Origin: Candidatus Kuenenia stuttgartensis
GTDB lineage: Bacteria > Planctomycetota > Phycisphaerae > Phycisphaerales > SM1A02
Direction of reading: 5' to 3'
Length of the DNA stretch: 52,449 bases
Assembly: GCA_945902075.1 (NCBI GenBank)
Contig: CAMDMA010000023.1
Location: 1 to 52,449, forward strand
Positions 36,998-46,623 of this stretch are shown in pieces (positions within the stretch are counted from its first letter, which is position 1; every line of letters starts with the position of its first letter). Both the position numbers and the translations under genes were made by a program. The notes below the pieces were generated by a model that was given only the letters and a program-made list of their open reading frames with translations, had not been told where the DNA came from and did not search any database.

Positions 36998-38088
36998 GCC
37001 GCACCTCCGAAGGTCGAGCGAATCGCGTCTTTGGTTGAGATTGCGGGCGTCCACCCCGCGCGTGATGCGAGGGTGTCGTCGGAAATCGCGCAGGATTCAA
37101 TGAGGCGGTTGAGCGACGCAAGCGCGGGCACTCCGATGCGCGTCATCGGAATAGAACATCGATGCAGCGAGCGAAGAAGGAGAGCGGGGCAGGGAACCAC
37201 GCGCAGTGCGCGTCCCTGCGCCTCGGCAATCATCCGCGCGACGGCCAGGATGCTCGGCGCAAGACCGTCACTCGGCATCGCGCACACGCCGTCAAGAGCA
37301 GGATGACTGGCGGTGACGATCATCGCATCAACTGCGTTTTCAACAGCGATCATGCTTCGACGCGCTTCGCCCGCACCGCTCGGAATCGGCCGCCCGCGGG
37401 CAATCCATGCAGCGAGTTGGGCGATCGCACCCGGAGCATGGGCGCCGTAAATCGCGGGAAAGCGCAGAATTCGCAGACTCGTTGTGCTTCCGTCGATTTC
37501 GCATCGCGCGTGATGTTCTGCTTCGAGTTTGCTCCGGCCGTAGGGAGTCGTTGGAGTTGGTCGAGTTTCTGCTGTGATTGCGAGACAGGAGCCGCTGGTC
37601 ACTGCGGCGATCGAACTGACGAGTACGAAAGATTTGGCTCGCCCGCGGGCAGCGCGAGCGAGAAGCCGCGTTCCTTGGGCATTGACGCGGACGAATTCCG
37701 CTTCGCTTGGTGTTGCTGGCGGATAGCGGTGCGCGAGCCCGGCGAGATGAAAAATCGCATCGCAATCAAGGGGCAGTCGTGCGATCGATGCATCGTCGAG
37801 ATCTGGAAGTGCAACGAGTTCGAGAGACCCAACCTCGCTCGCTTGGCCGTGGAGATCACGAACGCAACGCAAGACCCGCCAACCACGCGACTCGAGTGCC
37901 GATGAAAGGTGGCGCCCCAAAAAACCGGACGATCCTGTGACGAGGGCGGTCAGTCGCCCGCCACCTGCCGTCTTTTCGCGTTGTTGGTGTGTTGATTCTT
38001 GCATCGCACACATGAATGGATCGACGAGTGTACCTCCGTCTGCGACCCGCCGCGCCGTGCTTTCGTTCCCTATGTTTGCCTCAGGCAT
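36994..38088 (-). CDS. NAD-dependent sugar epimerase/reductase, WbpV-like
   Basis: 364 residues from ATG 38088, which overlaps the stop of the upstream glycosyltransferase (ATGCCTGA); the alternative MCAMQES starts at 38013/38004 lie closer to the Rossmann fold. NAD motif LTALVTGSSGFLGRHLSSAL, FHLAGLAHRYPPATPSEAEF, VLVSSIAAVT, and the catalytic YGRSKLEAEHHARCE (Tyr-x-x-x-Lys). Enzymes of this kind beside WbpL reduce or epimerise UDP-4-keto sugars (WbpV makes UDP-QuiNAc). Coupled to both neighbours, so glycosyltransferase, epimerase and lipid transferase form one operon. Substrate inferred only from neighbours. Confidence 0.88.
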   Translation of the reverse strand: MPEANIGNESTARRVADGGTLVDPFMCAMQESTHQQREKTAGGGRLTALVTGSSGFLGRHLSSALESRGWRVLRCVRDLHGQASEVGSLELVALPDLDDASIARLPLDCDAIFHLAGLAHRYPPATPSEAEFVRVNAQGTRLLARAARGRAKSFVLVSSIAAVTSGSCLAITAETRPTPTTPYGRSKLEAEHHARCEIDGSTTSLRILRFPAIYGAHAPGAIAQLAAWIARGRPIPSGAGEARRSMIAVENAVDAMIVTASHPALDGVCAMPSDGLAPSILAVARMIAEAQGRALRVVPCPALLLRSLHRCSIPMTRIGVPALASLNRLIESCAISDDTLASRAGWTPAISTKDAIRSTFGGAA

Positions 38089-39244
38089 CCGAAAGTGCGC
38101 GTCGATAAAACGCGAGAAATGCCTCACGAACATGCTCGCGGCTGAAGTCGCGAAGTGCGCGGACGCGCGCCGCTCGTCCAAGCTGTGCGCATCGTGCACG
38201 GTCGACTGAAAGCATCGCGATTGCCGCCGTGAGCGCAGCGACATCCCCGACCGGAACCAAGATGCCCGTCTCGCCGTCAACGATCGCATCGGTCAAACCG
38301 TAGATCGCGGTTCCGATGCTTGGCACTCCGCTGGCGGCAGCCTCGAGCACCGTCATTCCAAATCCTTCCCGGTGGCTTGGGAGGACGAAGATGTCTGCTG
38401 CTGCCATAAATTCTTCTGGGCAACGCGTCATGCCGGTGAATGTAGTCCGCGTCGTAACCGATTGGAGCGTCACCCGTGTTGCGTCGCGCATACCACCCTC
38501 ATCCGGGCCAGCAATCACAAGGTGAACCGAAGGATCGCATCGTGCAACTCGGGCAAAGGCCTCAGCAAGTTCCGGAATTCCTTTGTCACGATTGAGTCGT
38601 CCGACGAAGAGTACAACTGTTGCGTTCTCTGGAATCCCAAGTTCGCCCCGCACTCTCGCACGAGTGGCCGGATCTGGCCGAAAACGGTCGCCGTCTACGC
38701 CACAAATCGATCCATTCCCGAGAACTTCAATGCGCGCTGCCGGCGCAACGCCCTGCGCGGCGAGAAATGCGCGCTGGGAATCGCAGTCGGTGAGAAGATG
38801 CGTCGCGCACCGTGCGAGCACGCAGTCGAGCTGCCGCAACACGCGCCGAGTCACTCCACGTTTCGTCGCCCAAACTTGTCCGCCAAACCAGTGCACGCGC
38901 ACCGGCACTCCAACCAGTCGACCCGCGATTGTCGCGAGCAGTCCCGCTTTCGGCGTCATCGAGTGCACGGCGTCGAATCGCTCCTTCCGGAAGTACAGGC
39001 AAAGCGTCGTCAAGGTGCGAAGGTCGCTGAACGGAGCGATGGGGCGCGTGATATTCAGTCGAACAAACCGCGCGCGTGCACGCAGTGCCGGATACAAGTC
39101 GGTTTCGTCGCCGTTGGTGAGGATCGTCACGTCATAATGCTGCGCGAGTGCGTCAACATGATCGACCATAAACATGTTGAAGGCGTAGGGCACGGTCGCC
39201 ACGAGGCAGATGCGGCGGCGGATGGACGGGCTTGCGGGCTTCAT
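38081..39244 (-). CDS. Family 4 glycosyltransferase
   Basis: 387 residues if started at ATG 39244 (MKPASPSIRRRICLVATVPY); an upstream ATG at 39298 adds 18 basic residues. GT-B fold, cytoplasmic. N-terminal acceptor domain ends with RVHWFGGQVWATKRGVTRRV; the C-terminal donor domain has VLFVGRLNRDKGIPELAEAF and the EX7E-type motif FVLPSHREGFGMTVLEAAAS. Resembles EPS/O-antigen glycosyltransferases that follow WbpL-type initiation. It is the first gene of the operon; the divergent gap to the helicase gene holds no clear feature. Confidence 0.9.
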   Translation of the reverse strand: MKPASPSIRRRICLVATVPYAFNMFMVDHVDALAQHYDVTILTNGDETDLYPALRARARFVRLNITRPIAPFSDLRTLTTLCLYFRKERFDAVHSMTPKAGLLATIAGRLVGVPVRVHWFGGQVWATKRGVTRRVLRQLDCVLARCATHLLTDCDSQRAFLAAQGVAPAARIEVLGNGSICGVDGDRFRPDPATRARVRGELGIPENATVVLFVGRLNRDKGIPELAEAFARVARCDPSVHLVIAGPDEGGMRDATRVTLQSVTTRTTFTGMTRCPEEFMAAADIFVLPSHREGFGMTVLEAAASGVPSIGTAIYGLTDAIVDGETGILVPVGDVAALTAAIAMLSVDRARCAQLGRAARVRALRDFSREHVREAFLAFYRRALSDA

Positions 39245-39460
39245 CGCGAGAGTGCCAAACGGCAGTGGCAGCATCCGCCATCGCCAGCGCGCGCGCAACT
39301 GCGTTATCGCCTCTCGAACTCCGAATCATCGGTGATTATGCCCCGACTTCGCGCGTGACTTTGGTTGCATGAGGTATTTCCTCGCGCACGACTCCGCGCG
39401 GTTCGACATGCGGGTCCGCCATCGAAGGCAGGCAATGACGGTGTCGGGTATCCTGTGCGG

Positions 39461-41365
39461 ATGAAGGACACTTTTGCAGAGCTCGGTCTCGGGCCAGAAC
39501 TGTTGGCCGAGCTCGCGACGCTTGGATACGAAGAACCCACGCCTATTCAGAAGGCTGCCACTCCGCCGCTGCTCGAGGGAAAGGACATCCTCGGCCAGGC
39601 CGCGACTGGTACTGGGAAGACCGCAGCATTCGCGCTTCCGTTGTTGCAGCGGGTCGGCGGAACCAAGCCGGCTGCGAACAAGCCGCTTCTTCTTGTGCTT
39701 GTCCCCACCCGCGAACTCGCGGTGCAGGTTTCTGAAGCATTTCATCGTTATGGCCGCGGACTTGGGATCTCGGTCGCCCCGATCTACGGAGGCCAAGACT
39801 TTCATCGACAAACCATCGCGCTGCGCCGCGGCGCGCATGTGGTGATCGCCACTCCCGGTCGCGTGCTTGACCATATGCGGCGCGGAACAATCGATTTCAG
39901 CGATCTCGTCGCGGTCGTCCTTGACGAAGCGGATGAGATGCTCGACATGGGTTTCGCTGAGGATCTCGAACTCATCTTGGAGGCGACGCCAGAAACGCGT
40001 CAGACCGCGCTCTTCTCAGCAACACTCCCGCCTCGCATTGCCGGGATCGCCGAGCGTCACCTCAAGTCGCCGGTTCGCATCTTGATTCCTCGCGACACAG
40101 GCGCGAACGGTACCGCGCCAAAGGTGCGTCAGACAGCCTACATCGTGCCTCGCGCGCACAAGATTGCCGCGCTCGGACGTGTGCTTGATCTTGAGAGCCC
40201 GACCCTCGCGATCATCTTCTGTCGCACGCGCATCGAGGTCGATGAACTCGCGGAGCGACTCATCGGGCGCGGTTATCGCGTCGAGGCATTGCACGGTGGG
40301 ATGTCGCAGACTGAACGCGATCGTGTGATGAAAAAGGCGCGTGGTGCGACGGTCGACCTACTTGTCGCGACAGATGTCGCCGCGCGCGGAATTGACATTG
40401 AGCACATTTCACATGTCGTGAATTTCGATGTGCCTTCGTCGCCGGAGGCGTATGTCCATCGCACTGGCCGCACAGGTCGTGCTGGCCGCGAGGGTGTTGC
40501 AATTACGCTTGCGGAGCCACGCGAGCATCGTTTGCTGCGGAACATCGAATGGGTGATGAAGCAGAAGATCGCTATCGCGACGGTCCCGACACCGCACGAT
40601 GTGAAAGCGCGACGACTTGACCTTACGAAGGGCGCAATCCGCGAAGCGCTGCTGCAAGGTGAACTGGATTCATTCCGTGTGGTCATCGAGTCACTCGCGA
40701 GCGAGCATGACATCATGGATGTCGCGGCGGCTGCGGCGCGACTCGCGCACGAGGCGTCGGCGGGCGCTGGTGCGCAGGAGGATGACATTCACATCCCGGC
40801 GTACGAGAGTTTTGCGCGCCCAGATCGAAGCGGTGCAGGAGGTCAGCAAGGAGGTGGCTACAACCGTGGTGGCCATTCTCAGCAAGGTGGCGGCGGCTAT
40901 CAGCGCGGTGGCGGCTACCAAGGTGGCGGCGGCTACCAAGGTGGCGGCGGCTACCAAGGTGGCGGTGGTTACCAAGGCGGCGCTGGCTACCAAGGCGGCG
41001 CTGGCTACCAGGGCGGCGGTGGTCAGCAAGGTGGTGGTGGTTACCACGGCGGTGGTGGTTACCAGGGCGGCGGCGGTGACTTCCAAGACGGCGGTCGTGG
41101 TGGGCATGCTCGCGACATGGTGCGTGTCTACATCGCGGCTGGGCGGCGTATGGGAATTCGACCAGCAGATCTGGTGGGCGCCATCGCCAATGAAGCGAAA
41201 ATCAATCCGCGCGGAATCGGCGACATCGAGATTGCCGATGGTTTCTCGCTGGTCGAACTGCCTTCATCAGACGCCGATCGAGTGGTGGAGGCGCTCCGCG
41301 GTGCAACGCTCCGCGGTCGCAAAGTGACCGTACGTCGTGATGACGGAAAAACTCGACAGCGCTGA
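39461..41365 (+). CDS. DEAD-box RNA helicase with Gly-rich repeats and DbpA-type RNA-binding domain
   Basis: 634 residues from ATG 39461. Helicase core in order: Q motif GYEEPTPIQKAA, motif I AATGTGKTAAF, motif II VVLDEADEMLD, motif III LFSATLPPR, motif VI YVHRTGRTGRAGREGVA. After residue about 460 follows a Gly/Tyr/Gln repeat region, then a C-terminal DbpA-like RNA-binding domain (HARDMVRVYIAAGRRMGIRP; ADGFSLVELPSSDADRVVEA). The layout is that of DeaD/CsdA cold-shock helicases, which unwind rRNA and mRNA; whether this is CsdA or RhlE-like is not decided. Monocistronic in this view. Confidence 0.95.
   Translation: MKDTFAELGLGPELLAELATLGYEEPTPIQKAATPPLLEGKDILGQAATGTGKTAAFALPLLQRVGGTKPAANKPLLLVLVPTRELAVQVSEAFHRYGRGLGISVAPIYGGQDFHRQTIALRRGAHVVIATPGRVLDHMRRGTIDFSDLVAVVLDEADEMLDMGFAEDLELILEATPETRQTALFSATLPPRIAGIAERHLKSPVRILIPRDTGANGTAPKVRQTAYIVPRAHKIAALGRVLDLESPTLAIIFCRTRIEVDELAERLIGRGYRVEALHGGMSQTERDRVMKKARGATVDLLVATDVAARGIDIEHISHVVNFDVPSSPEAYVHRTGRTGRAGREGVAITLAEPREHRLLRNIEWVMKQKIAIATVPTPHDVKARRLDLTKGAIREALLQGELDSFRVVIESLASEHDIMDVAAAAARLAHEASAGAGAQEDDIHIPAYESFARPDRSGAGGQQGGGYNRGGHSQQGGGGYQRGGGYQGGGGYQGGGGYQGGGGYQGGAGYQGGAGYQGGGGQQGGGGYHGGGGYQGGGGDFQDGGRGGHARDMVRVYIAAGRRMGIRPADLVGAIANEAKINPRGIGDIEIADGFSLVELPSSDADRVVEALRGATLRGRKVTVRRDDGKTRQR
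40883..41095 (+). repeat. 18-bp-type tandem repeats (GGGGYQ) in the helicase
   Basis: About ten variants of an 18-bp unit encoding GGGGYQ/GGAGYQ/GGGGYH between the helicase core and the C-terminal RNA-binding domain. Most differences are silent or Ala for Gly. Such Gly/Tyr linkers can drive RNA-dependent condensation; that is known for similar helicases, not tested here. Confidence 0.9.
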
Positions 41366-41382
41366 AAACGTGGTGCACGAAA

Positions 41383-41859
41383 TCATGCGCCAAGTGCTTT
41401 CCGTTTGCCGACGACGAAAGTCAGGTGGTGATCAACGTGGTGGGAGTACATCTCAACGATCTGTTGCAGCGTGACCTTGCCGCGTTGGGTGTGTATGCCA
41501 GTGCGCTCGAAGTCCGAGGGCGCGAGTGAGCGGAGCCACCGGGCGGTGAAACGACGATTTGCTTCGAAGAGCGCGAGGACTTCCGCGATATCCGCCGCCA
41601 CGCTCGGAATGCGGGCAATGAACGCATCCTCGTCATACGAGACGAGCAGAGGATTCGACTCCGCGACGATGCGTCTCATACGGTGTGTCGATGCGAGATC
41701 ACTATCAAGGAGGTGCACCATGATCTCCTGGATACTCCACGTTCCTGGGGCGATGCGTGTATTGAGTTGCGAAGCACTGAGTGCGGCGCAGGCAGCATGC
41801 ATTTTTGCAGGTCCGGATTCGTACGAGGTGATGGCATCAGAATTGTCCATTGAAGTCAT
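41383..41859 (-). CDS. DinB-family protein (metal-dependent four-helix bundle)
   Basis: 158 residues. Four-helix bundle of the DinB/DUF664 type: APGTWSIQEIMVHLLDSDLA (helix with the first His of the metal site), FEANRRFTARWLRSLAPSDF, and MYSHHVDHHLTFVVG with the C-terminal His pair. Members are often bacillithiol or mycothiol-type transferases or unknown; the substrate is not predictable here. The first ATG (41859) is used; MDNSD at 41850 is also possible. Convergent with the helicase gene, 17-bp gap. Confidence 0.85.
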   Translation of the reverse strand: MTSMDNSDAITSYESGPAKMHAACAALSASQLNTRIAPGTWSIQEIMVHLLDSDLASTHRMRRIVAESNPLLVSYDEDAFIARIPSVAADIAEVLALFEANRRFTARWLRSLAPSDFERTGIHTQRGKVTLQQIVEMYSHHVDHHLTFVVGKRKALGA

Positions 41860-41913
41860 GCGGCCAGTCTAGAGAAAGTGACGGGCAGACGAACTTCGCA
41901 AGTCGACGTCGCT

Positions 41914-42378
41914 TCAGCGATTCGTCCGATGTTCACCAGTCGCGCGCTCGTGCTCCGCTTCTTCTTCCTCACCAACACTCGCTAACCAAATCGGGCCACC
42001 AAAAATCGCAAGTGCGCAGAAAACGAACGCGGCACCCGCTGCGGCGAAGTCCCATCCGATCAACGCAGTCGCGAGCACAAAAGCAACAAGAGCCAACGTC
42101 GTAGCGATCTCAATGGTCGCAAGGATTCCACTCCCGCGTTCACTACTCGCTGTGGGCAGATTTTCCTCGATCATGCGCGCATTTGGTGCGGGCTGCCAAA
42201 CCCCGACACGCAGGAGTGGGAGCGCTCCGAGCAGAAGCCCAAAGGTGATCGCCGCAGGAGCGACGACAGGAGGGTGGAGCAGTGAACCTACAACCACGGT
42301 CGCCCCCACAGCGAGCGCAAGTCGCCTTGTCCAAGTTCGCAGGCGCTTCCGGAAAGAAGCCGATTTTTCATTCCTCAT
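41914..42378 (-). CDS. Small membrane protein of unknown function
   Basis: 154 residues. A basic N-terminus (RNEKSASFRKRLRTWTRR), two helices (LALAVGATVVVGSLLHPPVV; AAITFGLLLGALPLLRVGVW), a polar loop (ENLPTASSERGS), then two more (ATIEIATTLALVAFVLATAL; AGAAFVFCALAIFGGPIWLA) and an acidic tail (EEEEAEHE). I do not recognise a family, and no catalytic motif is seen. It is divergent from the isocitrate dehydrogenase gene, with a 198-bp gap. Confidence 0.65.
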   Translation of the reverse strand: MRNEKSASFRKRLRTWTRRLALAVGATVVVGSLLHPPVVAPAAITFGLLLGALPLLRVGVWQPAPNARMIEENLPTASSERGSGILATIEIATTLALVAFVLATALIGWDFAAAGAAFVFCALAIFGGPIWLASVGEEEEAEHERATGEHRTNR

Positions 42379-42459
42379 GGCACCACCTTTCGGGACTGAT
42401 TGGTAGCGGTGGGGGAGATCAAACTATGAGGGGATCGCTTCGGTTGAGGTACGATCTGA

Positions 42460-44823
<2,364 letters not shown>

Positions 44824-44854
44824 GCGGGTGCATGCGCGCGTGATCGCGACGAGT

Positions 44855-44950
44855 GCATACGACAGCCCCTACATACGACAGCCTCTGCATACAACAGCCT
44901 CTGCATACAACAGCCTCTACATACAACAGCCTCTACATACAACAGCCCCG
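44855..44950 (+). repeat. 16-bp tandem repeat, 6 copies, running into the icd terminator
   Basis: Six direct 16-bp units (consensus acatacaacagcctct, with g for the first a in some and cgacag for caacag in the first two). The last unit ends in ccccg and forms the left arm of the terminator at 44941-44968. Every unit carries (c)aacagcc or gacagcc, so the repeats echo the left stem of that terminator. Confidence 0.92.
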
Positions 44951-44968
44951 TGTTCCCACGGGGCTGTT
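44941..44968 (+). terminator. Rho-independent terminator of icd
   Basis: Perfect 12-bp stem AACAGCCCCGTG (44941-44952), loop TTCC, CACGGGGCTGTT (44957-44968), followed by TCTT. Just downstream of the icd stop; the 5' arm is part of the last copy of the repeat array. Confidence 0.9.
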
Positions 44969-44986
44969 TCTTGCATCAAGGCAAGC

Positions 44987-46057
44987 GTGGTGGCTCGTTA
45001 CTCGCTACCGCGGCTTTCCCGCTCACTTGCCTCGACAAGTTTCTTCTCGAAGGTGCTCGTCATTCCGCGGGGCACGGAGTTCGTCGGCACGGCACCGGAC
45101 GGGAAACCCGGCCTGCGTTGGACCACGGTCTACGGCGTGGTCGGTCTGAATGCGAACATCGCTCCGAGTGTGGTCGCCGATGGTCAGAACGAGAAGGGCC
45201 TTGCGTTTGGCATGCTGTATCTCCCGGGATACGCGAAGTTTCTCGCGCCGGTGCCAGCAGCGAACGACCGCGCGATTGGTTCATGGGAAGCGGGGGCATA
45301 TCTCTTGTCGACTTGCGCCACCGTCGATGAAGCGGTGATGGCGCTTCGGGAGAAAGTGCAGATCGTTGAGCAGACGTTTCCTGCCTTCGCGATGTCTCTT
45401 CCGGTGCACTATTGGCTTGGCGACGCGAGCGGCAAGGTCGTGATTGTCGAATTCGTCGATGGCAAGATGAACGTGTACGACAACCAATTGGGAATTCTTA
45501 CGAACTCGCCCCCGTTCGATTGGCACTCCATCAACCTCACGAACTACGTGAATCTCTCACCGGTCAACGTTTCGTCCGCGCAACTCGGAAGTGTCGTTAT
45601 TCCGAACTACGGTCAAGGATCGGGCTTGCTCGGATTGCCCGGTGATTTCACGCCGCCGTCACGCTTTGTTCGTGCGGCGATCTTCTCGCAGGTTGCGACG
45701 CCCGCTCCGACAGCGGTCGACACCGTGAATCTTGGTTTCCATGTGCTCAACACCTTCGACATCTTTGATGGCGCGATCAAGAGTAACACCGCCAATCAGA
45801 CGTTGAATACGAAGGGCTTTCTGTCGTCGTCTGGCGCGCCCAAGATTGTGAACACCGACACCACCGAATGGGTCGTCGCGCACGATCGCACAAATCTCAA
45901 GACCTATGTGCGAACCTACATGGGTCTCGAGGTGCAGATGGTCGATCTCAAGAAGATCGATTTTGCAAAGCCCGGCCTACGCACGATCGACTTGAAGACC
46001 GATTTTGCGCCGACCGACATCACCGGAAACGCCGTACCGCTCGCGACGGGCAAGTGA
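44987..46057 (+). pseudogene. Choloylglycine hydrolase-type (linear amide hydrolase), N-terminally truncated
   Basis: From about 45047 the frame matches the Ntn-hydrolase family of bile salt hydrolases and penicillin V acylases: SKVLVIPRGTEFVGTAPDGK, WTTVYGVVGLN, VADGQNEKGLAFGMLYLPGY, GILTNSPPFDWHSINLTNYV and LNTFDIFDGAIK, to a normal C-terminal end (356 codons from GTG 44987). The family's N-terminus, with the nucleophile Cys after the initiator Met and usually a signal peptide, is missing: before SKVLV is unrelated sequence derived from the icd terminator region. Without the Cys it cannot be active. It may be a recent deletion product; the rest has no stop or frameshift. Confidence 0.78.
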
Positions 46058-46094
46058 AGCGCTTTTCTCATTGTTGTCTACGCGAGACAAAAAC

Positions 46095-46130
46095 ACTCGC
46101 CCCCGAGAGCTTTCGCTCACGGGGGCGAGT
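46095..46130. terminator. Strong hairpin after the truncated hydrolase
   Basis: ACTCGCCCCCG (46095-46105) pairs with CGGGGGCGAGT (46120-46130), with an inner GAGC-TTTC-GCTC stem. Plus strand followed by TGTTTCTT, so it ends plus-strand transcripts; on the minus strand the downstream run (TGTTTTTGTC) can also serve. Confidence 0.88.
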
Positions 46131-46352
46131 TGTTTCTTAGATGAGCCGTGCACTTCAACGCACGCGTTGAGAGTGTGACTTCGCGGCGACGGCGGCCGGC
46201 GAGACCAGCGAGGCCGAGAAGCGCGAGCGCACCTGGCGCAGGGACGGCCGAATAGGTGAAAGTGCCCGCCGCTTCACTCGTGGTGAGCAACGAGGCTTCT
46301 TCAGGCCTCCGTCCCTCACGGTTCGGCCCAAGTCGGGAGAGAGGTTTTCAGG
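46117..46352 (-). pseudogene. Orphan PEP-CTERM sorting tail, no start codon
   Basis: On the minus strand a short open frame without any start codon encodes ...TTSEAAGTFTYSA then VPAPGALALLGLAGLAGRRR (46186-46245) and one more Arg. This is the typical PEP-CTERM exosortase signal: Pro-x-Pro motif, hydrophobic helix, basic cluster. Normally a stop follows the Arg cluster; here the frame runs 22 more residues to a TGA in the hairpin at 46117-46119. The upstream part is cut by a TGA near 46353. It is best read as the end of a lost secreted protein gene. Confidence 0.7.
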
Positions 46353-46623
46353 AAGCGTTTCAGCGCGGTACTGGAACAGCAGGAGACGAGCTTTGAGCCA
46401 GAAGACATCACGCGTCCAAACCCTCGCAGCACTGCATGCCCGAACCAAGCAACCTCTCAGCTGCGTTCTCTCGAAAGGCCTCGATGGCACTTGTCAGATA
46501 ACTCTGTCGTACCATTCTCGAACTCTTAGCGAGATCGACGCATCGGAGGTCACGTGCGGAGAAGGCTTGGGTGCCTGAAATTCTCCCCCAAGCCGGCCGC
46601 GCCGAGACAGGAATGTCCGGGGC
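46353..46623. other. Region with no convincing gene; weak hairpin before the fasciclin gene end
   Basis: A 61-codon plus-strand ORF from TTG 46393 shows no recognisable features. GGCTTGGG (46564-46571) pairs with CCCAAGCC (46587-46594) across a 15-base loop and lies just past the end of the minus-strand fasciclin gene, so it could be its terminator, but the T-run is poor. Confidence 0.4.

Noticed and set aside
44855-44950. 16-bp array as a CRISPR array or an attachment site
   Set aside because: Units are contiguous, too short for CRISPR repeats and have no spacers. No integrase or tRNA is nearby.
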